DNA of 64,000 nucleotides from Rosa chinensis (lineage: Eukaryota; Streptophyta; Magnoliopsida; Rosales; Rosaceae). Below are positions 10,077 through 22,209 of this stretch, piece by piece. The position numbers were made by a program, and so were the translations under genes. Within the stretch, counting starts at the first letter, position 1, and each line of letters opens with the position of its first letter. The stretch is from positions 42,574,384 to 42,638,383 of the forward strand of contig NC_037093.1 in NCBI RefSeq assembly GCF_002994745.2. The letters are read 5' to 3'. Below the pieces are notes generated by a model. That model was not told where the DNA came from. It made no database searches and saw nothing but the letters and a program-made list of their open reading frames with translations.

Positions 10077-11397
10077 ATGGCGGACTGGTCTCTACTCCCT
10101 AAAGAACTCCTGGAGGACATCGCCAAACGCCTCGGCAGCTCATTCTATCTCCTCCGTTTCCGATCCGTCTGCTCATCCTGGCGATCATCAATCCCTTCCC
10201 GACCTCGCCGCTTACCCGGCCGATTCCCCTTCCTCACAAACTACGGCATCTCCGACTCCGCCCTCGGTTTCCACCTCTCGAAACGCACCGTTTTCCTCAT
10301 CGGACCTCCCGAAAGCCCGGATCGGTGGCTGGTCAAGATCGAAGAGGACGTGCCCGGCCGCATGCACTTGCTGAATCCCCTCTCGCGGTTACCGCTGAGT
10401 CCTCTGCCGGAGGCTTTCCCAAAGGTACTGGATTTATCGAGGTTTTGGATTTTCGATTTGGGGGAGGAGTATGTTCTTCATTGTGTGAATTTTAGGCCTT
10501 TGGTTAATGCTCTGGGCGGTGCTGCTAATTTGTACATGGAAAAGGTGGTGTTTATGTGTTTGGGGGATGAAAGCAGTGATTTTGTGTTGCTTACGATCCA
10601 TGTGTCTGGGAGATTGGCAATGTTTAAGTCTGTGGACAAGAAGTGGACTATAATTCATGATATGCCGTCGCCTTATGATGATGTTATGTTGTTTAAGGGC
10701 CAGTTTTATGCTGTTGACGGCACAGGAAGGACTGTGGTGGTTGGCTTGGACTCGAACAATCCGAGTCTGGCTGCCAATCCGGTGTATGGTGGTGACAAGA
10801 AGTTTTTGGTGGAGTCGAGGGGGGAGTTGTTGGTGGTGGATATGTACTTGAGCACGGATCAGGAGGTGGATTGGGACGACGATGATGAAGTGTCTCAAGT
10901 GCAATTGGATGGGTGCATTTACGAGAGGACGGTGAAGTTTAAGGTTTATAAGATGGATGAAGCAGCGCAGAAGTTGGTGCAGATGAAAAGCTTGGGGGAT
11001 AGGGTGTTGTTTTTGGGGGATGACTGCACATTTTCTGCCTCGGCTTCGGAGTTGTCCGGTTGTAAAGGGAATTGTATATATTTTACGGATAATTTCTTCT
11101 ATACAAGTGGTGAAGAAGAAGGGACGTTCAAGGGTCGTGATATAGGTGTGTTTGACTTGGATAATGGTACTATTGCCCCCTTATCTGATTATCCAGAGTC
11201 TTCAAAGCTGTTTTGGCCACCCCCTGTGTGGCTTTCATCGACAACATCCCAGGTAAGTTTAGTTTCTCTTGATTTCGAAATATGTTTTGTGTTCCATGCA
11301 CTTTTTATGTCTATCAATCTTATCAATTTGTGCCATGTTCCAACTTTACTTATCACAAAATCGTATCTAACCCTGCCAGGTGTGGTTCTCATTATAG
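10077..11397 (+). CDS. F-box protein with DUF295 (SKIP23/KIB-like) domain
   Basis: Exon 1 is 10077-11252 (392 codons) and a likely short exon 2 is 11380-11397. The donor CCCAG|GTAAGT and the acceptor CTGCCAG|GTG join in phase 0 and add Val-Trp-Phe-Ser-Leu before a stop, giving 397 residues; without splicing the frame runs to 11402. Residues 4-42 are an F-box (WSLLPKELLEDIAKRLGSS, then the FRSVCSSWRSSI segment). The rest matches the DUF295 beta-propeller of SKIP23-type proteins, with PLSRLPLSPLP, the VYKMDE segment and the C-terminal LGDDCTFSASASEL and NCIYFTDNFF. Such proteins are substrate receptors of SCF ubiquitin ligases through a SKP1-like partner; the target is unknown. The 5' third is GC-rich. 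Function from family only. Confidence 0.85.
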
Positions 11398-13145
11398 TCT
11401 AATAGTGCCACCAACCCACCGTGATTATTCTTATGATCTTATCAAATTACAAGACTGACATTTGTACCTAATGGCAGTATATTTATGATGAATCCTGTTT
11501 CCTATACATTAGTTATGCCCTTCTTAGGCTAGTAGCTCTTTTGATTGCATAACCTCTCGCCATATACATATGTGTTAGTTCTCTATGCCCTAACTCAAAC
11601 AGTCAGAATACACAATGCCCTAGCTACTGTGTGTGTAAAACTGTAAACCCATTACTTGAGACAATAATACTGATGTTGAATACTTGGATAGAAAGACAAG
11701 TAAGATCAACCACGATTGCTACATGAGTTTAATTAATCAAATGTCCAAGAGTATAAAATTGGGTAATCAATGTAATTAGTCTTGTACAGTGGTGGTAGTG
11801 CGTTAAATTGCTATATTGTTTGTGAGTAGAGTTAACAGGCTTTTGGTTTATGGATGCCTCCTGTGGTTTCCCTATGCAAGTATTAAGCCTACTTGATATG
11901 GGTTTGAAGTGTCTAAAATGATGTTACAAGCATCTATAGGATGTGTATGGAAGGGCCTTATGTTTCCAAATGGCTGCCCTCGTCATTTCTTTTCTGCAAG
12001 CTATGCAAAACCAGGTTCTGCACTATAAGCTTTATTGTCTTTCCTGGCATAGTAATTGAGCAGTTATTAAAATGGTCTAACCAAGGGCCATGAAGAACAT
12101 GGCATGTTTGAGGGTCATGAAGAAAATGGGATGTTTATGATAACATTGTTGTTCCTTCTGATTTAGCAACCAAATAATTAGAAGGCCTGTTATTGAATAT
12201 GTTTGATTGGATATTACTAAAAGTTCTACTGTAGTTGGTATTCCTGCCATTTGCATATTGATTATCATCATCAGTACCTATAAAGGAATTCATATGCTGA
12301 TTAGTGGATGCAGCAGGTGCAAACCGAGTTTGAAGGACTAGCTTTGTGAAGTCGCGATGGAATTGTGGTTGCCTATGGTAAATCAAGTGCAAGGGGAAGA
12401 TGCACAATTCACAATGTGGCTTGAAAGAACAAACCTTGCCCACTGTCAGGAACTAGTACATCTCATTGCAGCTAGTTCAGGTGACTTAGCCAGCCAGCCA
12501 GCCATTTGCAATCATTCGAGTCAATCAAGGGTTCCTTGAACACGAGAAGCTTTTTGAGCTGATGACACCCTAGTTTCTTTCTTTTTAGATTCCTTCTAGT
12601 TAAAAATAAAATAAAAATTTGGCAGCAATAATGTGTTATGTATTTATTTCATTTTGCTTGTAAATAAATGAATAAATTGCCAGACTGTTGTACCACCATC
12701 TTAATTAAGTAATTATCGTCCTTCTAATGTTTCTGATAGGTAGCTCGTTATTATGAATTTTTTTGGGGAGCTAGAGACTCCCAGATTATTAGAATAAGCT
12801 TTGTCCTAGCAATTCTTTTTCCTTCCTAGATTCCCAGAATATGACTGTACGATTAACAAAATATCAGCTTATCCTTCAAGATTATGGGATATGGCAAGAA
12901 GAAAATGCAGAATCTAAATTAATTACTTGCCAGAAAGACTCTGACAATGGTGGTGAGCTTCTAAAACCAGCATTGAAATACAATTAAATTTTAATCCTTC
13001 TTCCATCTAATACTTGATCAAAACTACTATTGGCCAGCCTATTCTATTGCTAATAAGGAATGTACAATACTAGACCCAGCCAGCTCATCAACTTCTTTTG
13101 TAATATTGAACTACTTCAACTAGAAGTGACCTAACATTATCTTGC
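11398..13145. other. Intergenic between convergent genes
   Basis: 3' flanks of the F-box and RopGEF genes. Apart from the possible Copia relic listed separately, I see nothing coding. Confidence 0.5.
12110..12480 (-). pseudogene. Possible decayed Copia gag fragment
   Basis: The minus strand encodes CELCIFPLHLIYHRQPQFHR followed by an Asn-rich stretch. This resembles a mutated CX2CX4H zinc knuckle and the downstream linker of a Copia gag with the last cysteine lost. The match is weak and could be chance. Confidence 0.28.
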
Positions 13146-16112
13146 TCAATCCCGCTCAGGAGCATCTCCGGTAGATCTTCTAGAGCTGATGTTCCCAGCA
13201 TATGACCACACCCTCTCAAATTCATCCGCGTTTATTTTTTCTGATTTCACGTCAGGTGCCTCTTTCACGACGTTCCGCTTTACACAAAGAGGTGTCCTAC
13301 CTGGACTTCCAATAACAGGAGTGGAGGAACAGAAGGTTGGAGTTGCTAGTGGGGAGGCATAAGGAGTCTGTTGAATGGAAAAGGGGCTAGGTGACATCCT
13401 CTTCTGGATAGGAACACCACCCAAACCTCCCCTGCTGAAGAGAGAAACTGATTCTGCTGCCGCGCATCGCTTGGTAGCATCATCTACGAAGAGGACATCA
13501 TCGATCCTTGCCATAATGTTAAAGGCCAAGCTCTCCATGACCCTCGAGTAGCTTTCAAGAATTGATTGCCCCACATCCTACAAATACACAAAGAAATCTT
13601 CAGCAACTTCATGTGTGAAAGATACTGTAGCGGCCACAGGGGCATGTCTTTCCCAGTCTCATACCGAACAAGTTAAGGTGATACATATGTACACGTAGAT
13701 GAAATGTATTCTGATTTACATGGATAAGAAAAAACAAATACAAGAAAGTATACCTTGTTATACTGTATTTTGTTCATGTCCAGAGAAGTTTGTGGGAGAC
13801 CAGGGAAACGATGCCTTAGACTTTGCAAAAGGGTCTCTGCTCGTTGAGCTAGAAAATGATTTTTTTCAGTGTCAGAAACAAGGCCCTTGACCTTACCACC
13901 CCAAGATGACCTTTTAGCTTTCACATGATTATTTTGTTTCTTATGGTCTTTCTGCTTCCAAACATGCACAGCTGCCTCAATCCTGTTGGCAATCTCCAGA
14001 GTTTGATGCTCTGATGACAAGTCCAGGCAATCCAGAAGGCATTCAGGTGAAAACTTATCAGCAGTTATGTAGCGATAAATGATATCACCCAGGCACTCTT
14101 TCCCGTTCTGTAATCAATTGGACAAAAAATTATGTCAAAATAAATTCTATGTAAATATGAAGTTAATGCACTGTAATTTCCATACTCTGAAGTGATATTT
14201 TGCACTAACATGTTACTTGATGCCCTCACTACTAAAAGTTGTTTATAGACTTTCTTTACCAGTTCTCAAACAAAAGGGACCAAGTTTTGCACCTCTGAGA
14301 TTGTTATATATTCTTACTGTTTCCAAGCCTTCATGAATAGTTATGTCATCAATATCACAAATAACAAATATGATGCTATACAATTGCAGCGAAGTCCTAT
14401 TTGACTATTCTCAAACTATGAAAATGACATTAGAAAGAGTATTTTGACTAGGTAAAATACAACAAGAAAAGAAGAGAGCCACAGCTAACTGACATAAAAA
14501 TTGAGGGCGAAGTATGAAGGGGAAGTTGCCTACTAAGAAAGCATCAAATTTTCCAACATATTTTTAGAACAAGTTTCAATTAACTTTGTCTCACATAGAC
14601 ATGTGACATCTGACAAAGATTAAATCCCACAAAGAAGCAACCTCCTTTTAAAAACTTCCCAATAAGAAAAGGAAAATAAAACCCAAACAAAATGATTGAT
14701 CAGATGCATTATATATGAAGAATTTAAGAAAAAAAGCATTGCTAGTCACTAGTCCAGTTCCTGCACTGAGTTCAAATGATGACTACAGATGTAAAAACCC
14801 ATACCTTGGGCAGTGACTCCATGTATGCCCTGGGGATTTCCATCTCGGCGAGCACACTACTATTAATTGCCATGGCCGCCTTCAGTATCTGGTTGCAGCA
14901 GTCCCTACACTGCTGCAACTTCTTCCTTGCATCAGCAGACAATGCATTTGGCGGAACTTTTGGGTATGGCAGCCACCACTTCTCCTCCTGCCTAATTGAA
15001 GGCCTTCCACTAGACATGAACCCCTCATTTTCATTAGAATCGCCCAAAATTATCCCCCGGTCAACATACCAAAACTCAGTATCACAGAACCCATCAAGTA
15101 TACTGAGCAGCATTGCGTCGAGCTTCTTTATGGCAGGGAGATTCACATACAAGTCAGAGCGTGGCCGCATCGCCATCACTTCATATGTGCCTCCACCAGG
15201 GAACTGCTGTATTGAAGGTACAAGCTCGACAATTGAATCACTCACACATAAGAGCCACTCCATTTCCCGGCGCCACATTGCCCTCTTCTGTGGTGCTAGT
15301 GGCTCTAACCTCCATAGCTCACCAAACACAGTAGCTGCCATTCCAAACAAGATTTTCAGTTCCGTAATCCAAAACCCACACATGAATATTAAAACAACGT
15401 CTGAACAAAAATGACATAAGGGATGCATACTGAAAGACGGTGCGACTAACCAGAGAGATTGGTGATGGCATTTGAGATAGCAAGGGCAGTGCAGACCCCT
15501 TTTCCTCCTCCAGACATGTCTTCTCCCAGCAGAAGCTTAGCGAACCTCTCCTTCATCATTTCAACCTCTGCAAAATTAAATTCCAATCAAAATTAATGAA
15601 ACAAAGTAAAGATTTCTAGATAAACAGAGTCAGATCTCCACATACGAAAATAATTAAACTGAAATTACTCATTTTAGCAACAACATCTCCTCTAAAGTTT
15701 CTCGGCACCAAATTTAGAAACATAATAAAACTAAGCCCACTCAAAGTCAAACTCCCTGCAGCAATTTTCCTTAGAACCGAATTTAGAGACAATTTTTTTT
15801 TTTCCTTAAAAAAAAAAAAACAGGAAAGAAAATGGTACCTGATAAATCGGCGTTTCGTTTCTCAGGCTTCTCATCCCAAGCCACCACATCCTTTCCTCCA
15901 ATCACCGGCAGCATCACCGGCGCCTGAACGCAGAAACTCCCGGCAGCCGGCCTCGGAGATGACGTCATTGAGCTGGAAGCGCCTTCCGCATCAAATCTAC
16001 GGCACGAGAAGCTACTACAGCTCTCGGACTCACTCACGTCGGCGCTGAGGCTGTAGCTCCCACACCGATCGCTCTGCTGGTCGGAGCCGTCGTCGGACGA
16101 CACACTCCCCAT
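13146..16112 (-). CDS. Rop guanine nucleotide exchange factor (PRONE domain), RopGEF
   Basis: Five exons join in frame to 568 residues: 16112-15839, 15567-15451, 15334-14805, 14107-13754 and 13577-13146, all with GT-AG introns (phases 1, 1, 0, 0). Residues 1-90 are Ser-rich and variable. The PRONE domain starts at [20 protein letters not shown] (about 92) and runs into exon 5. It includes [64 protein letters not shown] and [20 protein letters not shown]. The C-terminal tail is Ser/Pro-rich ([18 protein letters not shown]) and is the usual autoinhibitory or receptor-kinase target region. RopGEFs activate ROP GTPases at the plasma membrane in polar growth and receptor-kinase signalling. Length and exon pattern match the family and no defect is seen. 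Which paralog is not resolvable here. Confidence 0.95.
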
Positions 16113-17003
16113 CGATTAAAATCTAACCCGCCCTACAGATCTCACACGCACATTCGCTGCCGCCGTGAAACTTAGAAATAGAGTGAAAAAGTAATGTGGA
16201 CTGAGAAATGGAAGCACTAGTGGTGGTGGTGGTGGATAAAGCAAATTCAGGCTTACTGAAAACGTACTCTTTCAGACTCTCTCTCTCTCTCTTTCTCTGT
16301 AAAACGGTGAGAGTGGGATTCCCCTCTAATGTGCTATAAACAGAGTCACTGGAGACAGTGTGGGCCTGATGATGATGGTGATGATGATGAGGCCAAAACA
16401 AGGAAAAAGCAAAAGCGGGGACGACGCCGTTTGGCTCAGAGCTGAGCACCCGACACGCCCCCCTTTTCCCCGGGGCCCCACGTCTCTTCTCTAATCCAAT
16501 AATTACACACAGACTCCTCCTCTCCTCTCCTCTCAATTGCTGACGTGGTGGGGTTGGGGGAAATTCGGAAGGTTTGCGTGGGAAAATACCTAATAACGGC
16601 GGGTAGGGGTTAAAGTCTTTTTGTTTTAACTGTGGTTTAATATTTTTTTTTAACCGTGGGTTGGAATGCGGGGGACTCGCATCCCCAAGTTTCAATTTAA
16701 AGATGGTCCTTTTGTGGTTCATAGTTTTCAGTGTAACCCCATTCATTAACATAACTATTTTTGGGTGAATCAGTCATTAATCAATTATGTAAGAGCAATT
16801 AGATATCATTGACTGCAAAATTAGAGATGGAATAAATTCTGAGCGACCATTCAATTCAGTACCGGGACAGTAAATTATTTAGAGATTATTCTTCTTCTTC
16901 TTCTTCTTCTTCTTTTTGGTTTAATTTTTTTATTTTTCTTTTTTAGGAAAAAAAAAACACTCTTAATCACCTGCTTCACAACAAGTGTTTAACAAGTGAT
17001 TTT
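16113..17003. promoter_or_regulatory. Upstream region of RopGEF
   Basis: 5' flank of the minus-strand RopGEF gene with a CT tract (16276-16297), a short GAT-rich stretch near 16371-16391 and a CTT microsatellite (16888-16913). Reading frames here are short and have no family features. The CT tract is in the position of a leader GA repeat. Confidence 0.5.
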
Positions 17004-17176
17004 GAGAGAGATTATTCAGAGCACCGCCGTGCACTTGCACCAATATAAATGAATGGTTAGATTGCATTAAATACACTTTTTGTTTATTAAAAATAAAGTT
17101 GATAATAAATATCAAGGGTTGAGATTATTTTATAAGGGTTTGGTCACTTACACCGTCGGTGCATAGAATAATTTCC
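17004..17176. mobile_element. 173-bp MITE, Mutator type
   Basis: The ends are inverted: the left contains ATTATTCAGAGCACCGCCG and the reverse complement of the right contains ATTATTCTATGCACCGACGG. Both flanks carry AGTGATTTT (16995-17003 and 17177-17185), a perfect 9-bp duplication typical of MULE-derived MITEs. No coding content. Confidence 0.8.
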
Positions 17177-17339
17177 AGTGATTTTGATCAATGGGGAAGA
17201 CGGGATTTGATAAAGTTGATAAAAGTTGAAGAGAAATGCCTTAATCACTTATTTTGCATGCTCAACGAGGAACTATCCTTGAGTCCCGTTATGTATAGGT
17301 AATTTTGTGGAGGAAATTGATTCCAAGAAAGAGCTATGG

Positions 17340-17956
17340 TAAGACCACGTTTGATACAATTGCAAAAATGGCTCGAAGAACAAGATGATGAAACCAAGAG
17401 ACAAGTTTATTGCTGAAAGATTGCTGAGCTTATTAGCTTATAAATCCAAGTACCAAATGAGAAGATTAAAACCAAAGGGCGTCCTTCTAAGATTGACAGT
17501 ACTCACAGTAGTACTCATCGTCTATCATCTGCTTTTGAGATTGCCGATGCTTTTTCCGTACATAGTAGTCAATCACAAATACCACCTGAAAAGGTTGGTA
17601 ATAGTATTCCTAATACTGTGTTGCCTTCTATGAAATCAAATAAGCATGAGAAAAATCAGGTATGTCTTTCAATTGTGATATATAGTAACAATTTCAATTA
17701 CAACGCACACATAAAAAATAAAAAAATAAAAACTAACATATAATGATTTTTGTACAACCTATTTGCATGAGTCAAAGCACTTCACCATTTGATCTAACAC
17801 AAAAATATATTGTGCAATTCGTTTTCAGCATGAAGCCTTACATTCTAGGTTCATTTGATGTTGAATATGATGGTAATTGTGGTTATAGAGTTATAGCATC
17901 GGCTATGAGATTTGGTAGGCTTTTTTGGCGGGGTTTGAATAGACCTAATGAATGAG
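17340..17956 (+). pseudogene. Relic of a MULE-encoded protein with an OTU-like motif
   Basis: From about 17456 the frame reads IKTKGRPSKIDSTHSSTHRL, the usual basic linker after a MULE transposase core. It runs to a donor-like CAG|GTATGT near 17659. After an acceptor-like TTTTCAG near 17829 another frame reads PYILGSFDVEYDGNCGYRVI, which contains the D-G-N-C box of OTU-like cysteine protease domains found at the C-terminus of many plant MULE proteins. Stops and missing flanks make it non-functional. It could instead be a relic of a FAR1-like or OTU host gene. Confidence 0.6.
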
Positions 17957-17959
17957 CTA

Positions 17960-20271
17960 AAAAGCATGCCCCCACTTGTACTTATTTTTACGGATGCTTT
18001 CTTTATGTTTAGAATTTTTTTTACTTGAGTTTCTGTATTTTATTACACTACAATTGATTATGAGAATGATTCATGTTTCGAATAAATTTTTTATGAAATT
18101 GATGTCAGTTAATATGTCAGTAATGATTTCACTTGTAATATTGTACATGTGTATAGGAAGAATCAAAAGTTTATAGTCAAATCTTAAGAGCAACCATTTT
18201 ACTTTGAAATTATTCATTTGGGGTGCTACTTGACAGTCAGATTGTGTTGTAAATATTTCATTTCAATTAAATGAGAGAGTTATGACCATTTGATTCATGA
18301 ATGAAAGTTCTAGAAATTTTGTTTCGGTAAGTTTTTGTAATTGAATGCAAAAAAAAAAAAAAAAATTGAGGAATTAGAGGTATAGTGAGTAATTTATTGT
18401 TTTATATGTGAACAATATAAAAAAAGGTTTATTGGAGGTCTAGTGAGCAAACATTTGTATTTAGAAGCAAAAAAGACGTGTACAAAGAGAGGTCAGATGA
18501 GTAAATTTGAGGTCCCAATAGAAATTCTCATAGAAAAAATTGAAAAGTAAGATACTTTTTTTGAGTTGAATGGTGTTAGACTTTATTGATAACTAATAAA
18601 CAGATTAAGGAATACATTTCTCAGATTCTATTACATCTTGAATGAAGGAAGGAATATTAGACCAAAAGAAAGCTTGATCAAAATCTGCAGTAAGATACTT
18701 TATCGGCCTTCAAATGTATAACATACTTTGACAAAAAAAAACTATAACATACTTAAATTGTAAATAACTAAATATTGACCAAAATTTTTTTCTCACTTAT
18801 TATAATGCCGTGTTTGAAATTAGTCGACGCACGAAATAATATAACACTATTGTACAATAATATTCGAGTCTTGGCGGATAGAAATTATAGTTATTATGTA
18901 TTTCAAAATAATCGGTGAATCAAAATACTTCTTGGATATAACATGCATACCATAGTATTTTGTTGGTGATTATGAAAGTGAAATGTTCCCTATAATTCAA
19001 GTCAAAATATTCTTGACCCTAAACAGGTCTGAATGTGAGATTTAGACCGTAGAGTCACCAGAACAGGTTCACCATAATCTCCATAAGCCTGACATTGTGT
19101 GTGACAGACGTAAACCGGAGATTCTGGTCGGTATTCGTTTTTCAGTTTAACGTAGACAAACGACACAACACTGGTACACATACTACGTTGGCCTAAAAGA
19201 GCCCCCACCGGACACGTGTCTCTTCGTGAGTGGATCAGTCTCCACGAGATGGATATCCATGATATGATATCAAATCCGATGGGTAAAACTGTCAATTAAA
19301 ATAGTTGGTGACAGCTTTTGGCCAAGGGTCATATGCTGTGTAGGGCCCACGTGATGGGAAAGTCGAAATAACGACCGTCGTAGGAGAGGGAGGACCACCG
19401 TAGGGTTCCATGTACATGCACGTGACCCGACATGTAGGCTGCAGACAATAGGTCGGCGGGTCGGGTTCGTTTATTTGGTTGGATGGATAAGCCCACTTTG
19501 CGTGACAGAATGAACATATTATTAATAGCACATGATTAATGAGCTCGTGAAGCATGAAGGTGACAGTAGGGGAATTTTATAGTGAATAATTAATTCTCAT
19601 AACTTTTTATAATTATCGAACCAGGAATTTTAATTAGTTTGTGATTAAGAAAATGACAGTATTGTATACGAAGAGGTTAGAGTATCAATAATCCTAATGG
19701 CTAATGACATGTTGCATTATATAATAATCTGCTGTTAATTCATATGCATGAGGGTATTAACACCATGGACATGATTTGATTGAACATTCATAATTCCGTG
19801 ATGTAGCTTAATTGGCATCATATGTCACGCCCAAGATTAACAATCATCGTGTGCGCTTTCAAACTTTCAAGAGGGACCCTGCACATAAACCATATAAATA
19901 TTGTCTCAATTTTATTTAAAATTTTTAATGGAATATAATTTAATATTCTGATTTAAATGTTACGTTTGTTTTTCAGTACAAAATGCTAACCAAACCGATA
20001 GCTTCAATTTTCTATTTTTTAACACCAAAATTGCTCCGAACATTCGATAAATCGACCATAATAGTTAAATAGTATACTAGTACGATTTGGTTTGGTTTTG
20101 ACTATTTTTTAAACACATTAATTGAGCGAATATTGTTATCTCTTCAACTGAAATTAGTACTTATTCAAATAAAATTAATATCCGCACTTGAAAGTTGAAC
20201 ATAAGAATATGCATTTAAAAGTAAAAAATTTGACGATGTTAACTGAATTTAATAATTAGAATATTTAAGAA
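17960..20271. other. Gene-free AT-rich stretch
   Basis: No credible gene. Overlapping minus-strand frames at 19002-19555 have no recognisable family. That part is locally GC-richer with CACGTG cores near 19211 and 19347, so it may be an old regulatory or transposon fragment. The rest is AT-rich. Confidence 0.45.
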
Positions 20272-20930
20272 CATCTTCAATATACTCTTTATCTTGGCTC
20301 TTTAGCTATTTTGGATAACATATTTAGTTTTTTTTAATCAATTTTACTAGCTGCACTCGACTTAACAAAATGCTCTAAATTAACAAAAATAATAGAGAGC
20401 CTTATCTCGCTCTCTATATTTAGGAGTGAGATAGCTAAAAATCAAAATGGAAAGTCATTTAGAGCATCTTTAGCATACTCTATTTTGGCTCCTTAGCTAT
20501 TTTGGAGAGCATGTTTGGTTTTTTATATATTTTTGCAGCTGCACTAGACTCCTAAGTGGCTCTCCATTATAACTTTTAACTATCTCGCTCCTAAATATAA
20601 AGAGCGAAATGTGGCTCTCTATAATTTATAACATTTCCTTTGAGTTATTTTATGTAATTTTCAAATAAATTTGAACTATGTAGCCTTTTTTTTAAAAATA
20701 ATATAAATTCAAAACTAGCTATAATAGAGAGCACTAATGCAGTCGTATTTCTAAAGTGGCTTGCCAAAATGACTTTTTAGCTACTTTGACTAAAATTTGA
20801 CTAAAAAATGGCTAACATTGCTAAAGATGCTCTTAGGAGTTTGGTGTAGCTATTAAAATAGATAAAAAAACTAAACATAAAATAGTTAAGGAGTCAAAAT
20901 AGAAAGATTGCTAAAAATTATGAGCTTTCC
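20272..20930. mobile_element. Tourist-like MITE interrupted by a second copy
   Basis: The left side (AACATCTTCAATATACTC, then GGCTCTTTAGCTATTTTGG) is matched in inverse by the right side near 20880-20925 (AAGGAGTCAAAATAGAAAG, then ATTGCTAAAAATTATGAGCT). The inner copy at 20462-20832 separates the halves. Exact ends are uncertain. Confidence 0.6.
20462..20832. mobile_element. 371-bp Tourist-like MITE (inner copy)
   Basis: Inverted ends GAGCATCTTTAGCA and TTGCTAAAGATGCTC, flanked by TTA on both sides (20459-20461 and 20833-20835), the 3-bp duplication of PIF/Harbinger elements. No coding sequence. Confidence 0.8.
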
Positions 20931-20935
20931 ACTTT

Positions 20936-22201
20936 AACTTTTAGCTATTTAGCTTTTTTTTTTTTTTTTTTTTTTTTTTAAGAACGAGATGATATTCTCT
21001 ATTATTTATGTTAATTAAAAACATTCATTTTTAATTATTTTATGTAATTTATAAAGGGTGGTGCTATTCGCGCACCCATTTTCTCTATTCACACACCCTC
21101 CTTTATTTATCTATTACTTTAATTTTTTTTTTACCTATTACCCTAACTACCCTCCCTTGCAATTTTATTTCTTTTTATTTTTTCTATTTGGCAAGTCAAT
21201 CATCTCCAAATCCTAAACTTTTATTTTCCCAAAGACATAGAGAACTTCAAAACTCTTAGCGATTTTCTCTTTTATTTCCATCAAAACTTCTCTAGCATAG
21301 TCATTCTATCTCTCTAATGTGATGCTTTGAAGTTTATTTGGTGCAGATTTGTAGTGCCATTATGTAGCAACAATCTTTTTCTTAAAGTGCTATTGTATTT
21401 TCTTTGGATGCAAGTTATGTTATAAGTGCTCATGTGTTTTCTTCTGCAATTATAAATTTAACTTTTGGAGCTACATGATTTTTCCTTATTCTTTTGAGAT
21501 TATAAACAAAGGTTCCATAGTCTTCTCTCTTGAGATTCCTCAGGATATTACAAACCAGATTAACTATAGTGTTGTAGAATAAAGTACTAGTGGTATCAAG
21601 AAATTTTGCTGAGATAATCATTCTACATGATTTGGAAGATGCTGACTAACATTGTTGACAACTGTATGCTCAATCGTATTTTGATAATTCTGGCCTTGCA
21701 TAATACATTCTTATTATTGTTTTCTGTTTTTGATACACTAAATATAGATTAAAGGGTTGAAAAAATTAGTCGCTTGTGGCTACAACACTGGTTCTGGTTC
21801 TGGCTCCAAGAGTGATTGAGCTTGGTTGGGGTCTCCTGGAAGAGGGGCAATTGGTTTAAATTAGTTTGGGGTGACCGTTAGCTAATATGGATAATATTGG
21901 CAAAAAATTTAGCTACTATAATGTTTCTTATTTTAAATTTATGTACCGATCACAGTTCTTATTTTACGATGACAATACTAAAGCTTTTGAAAAAATGTTG
22001 GTCAAGTACTTAGTGCAATGATTTTCAATCTTAGTTTTGGAGACTGTATTTACAAATTATGTTTTGAAAATTAATGGATTAGATTCTTCTTATGATATCT
22101 TTATCCAAAAAACTAGATTGATTGGTTAAACTTTGATACAATTTAGATATGGTTAAAAAAAAAGTCTGCAAATACGTACACCTAATTACATTAAATGCTC
22201 T
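20936..22201. other. AT-rich intergenic with a poly(T) tract
   Basis: Contains poly(T) at about 20949-20979 and a GTGCTATTCGCGCACCCATT motif near 21062 that looks like the end of a decayed MITE whose partner end I did not find. No gene. Confidence 0.4.
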
Positions 22202-22209
22202 ATAGATAG

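Noticed and set aside
14776..15414. 212-codon plus-strand frame
   Set aside because: Antisense of RopGEF exon 3, whose protein is clearly conserved.
16123..16752. 209-codon minus frame upstream of RopGEF
   Set aside because: Low-complexity promoter and leader sequence with His and Thr runs from microsatellites; no family.
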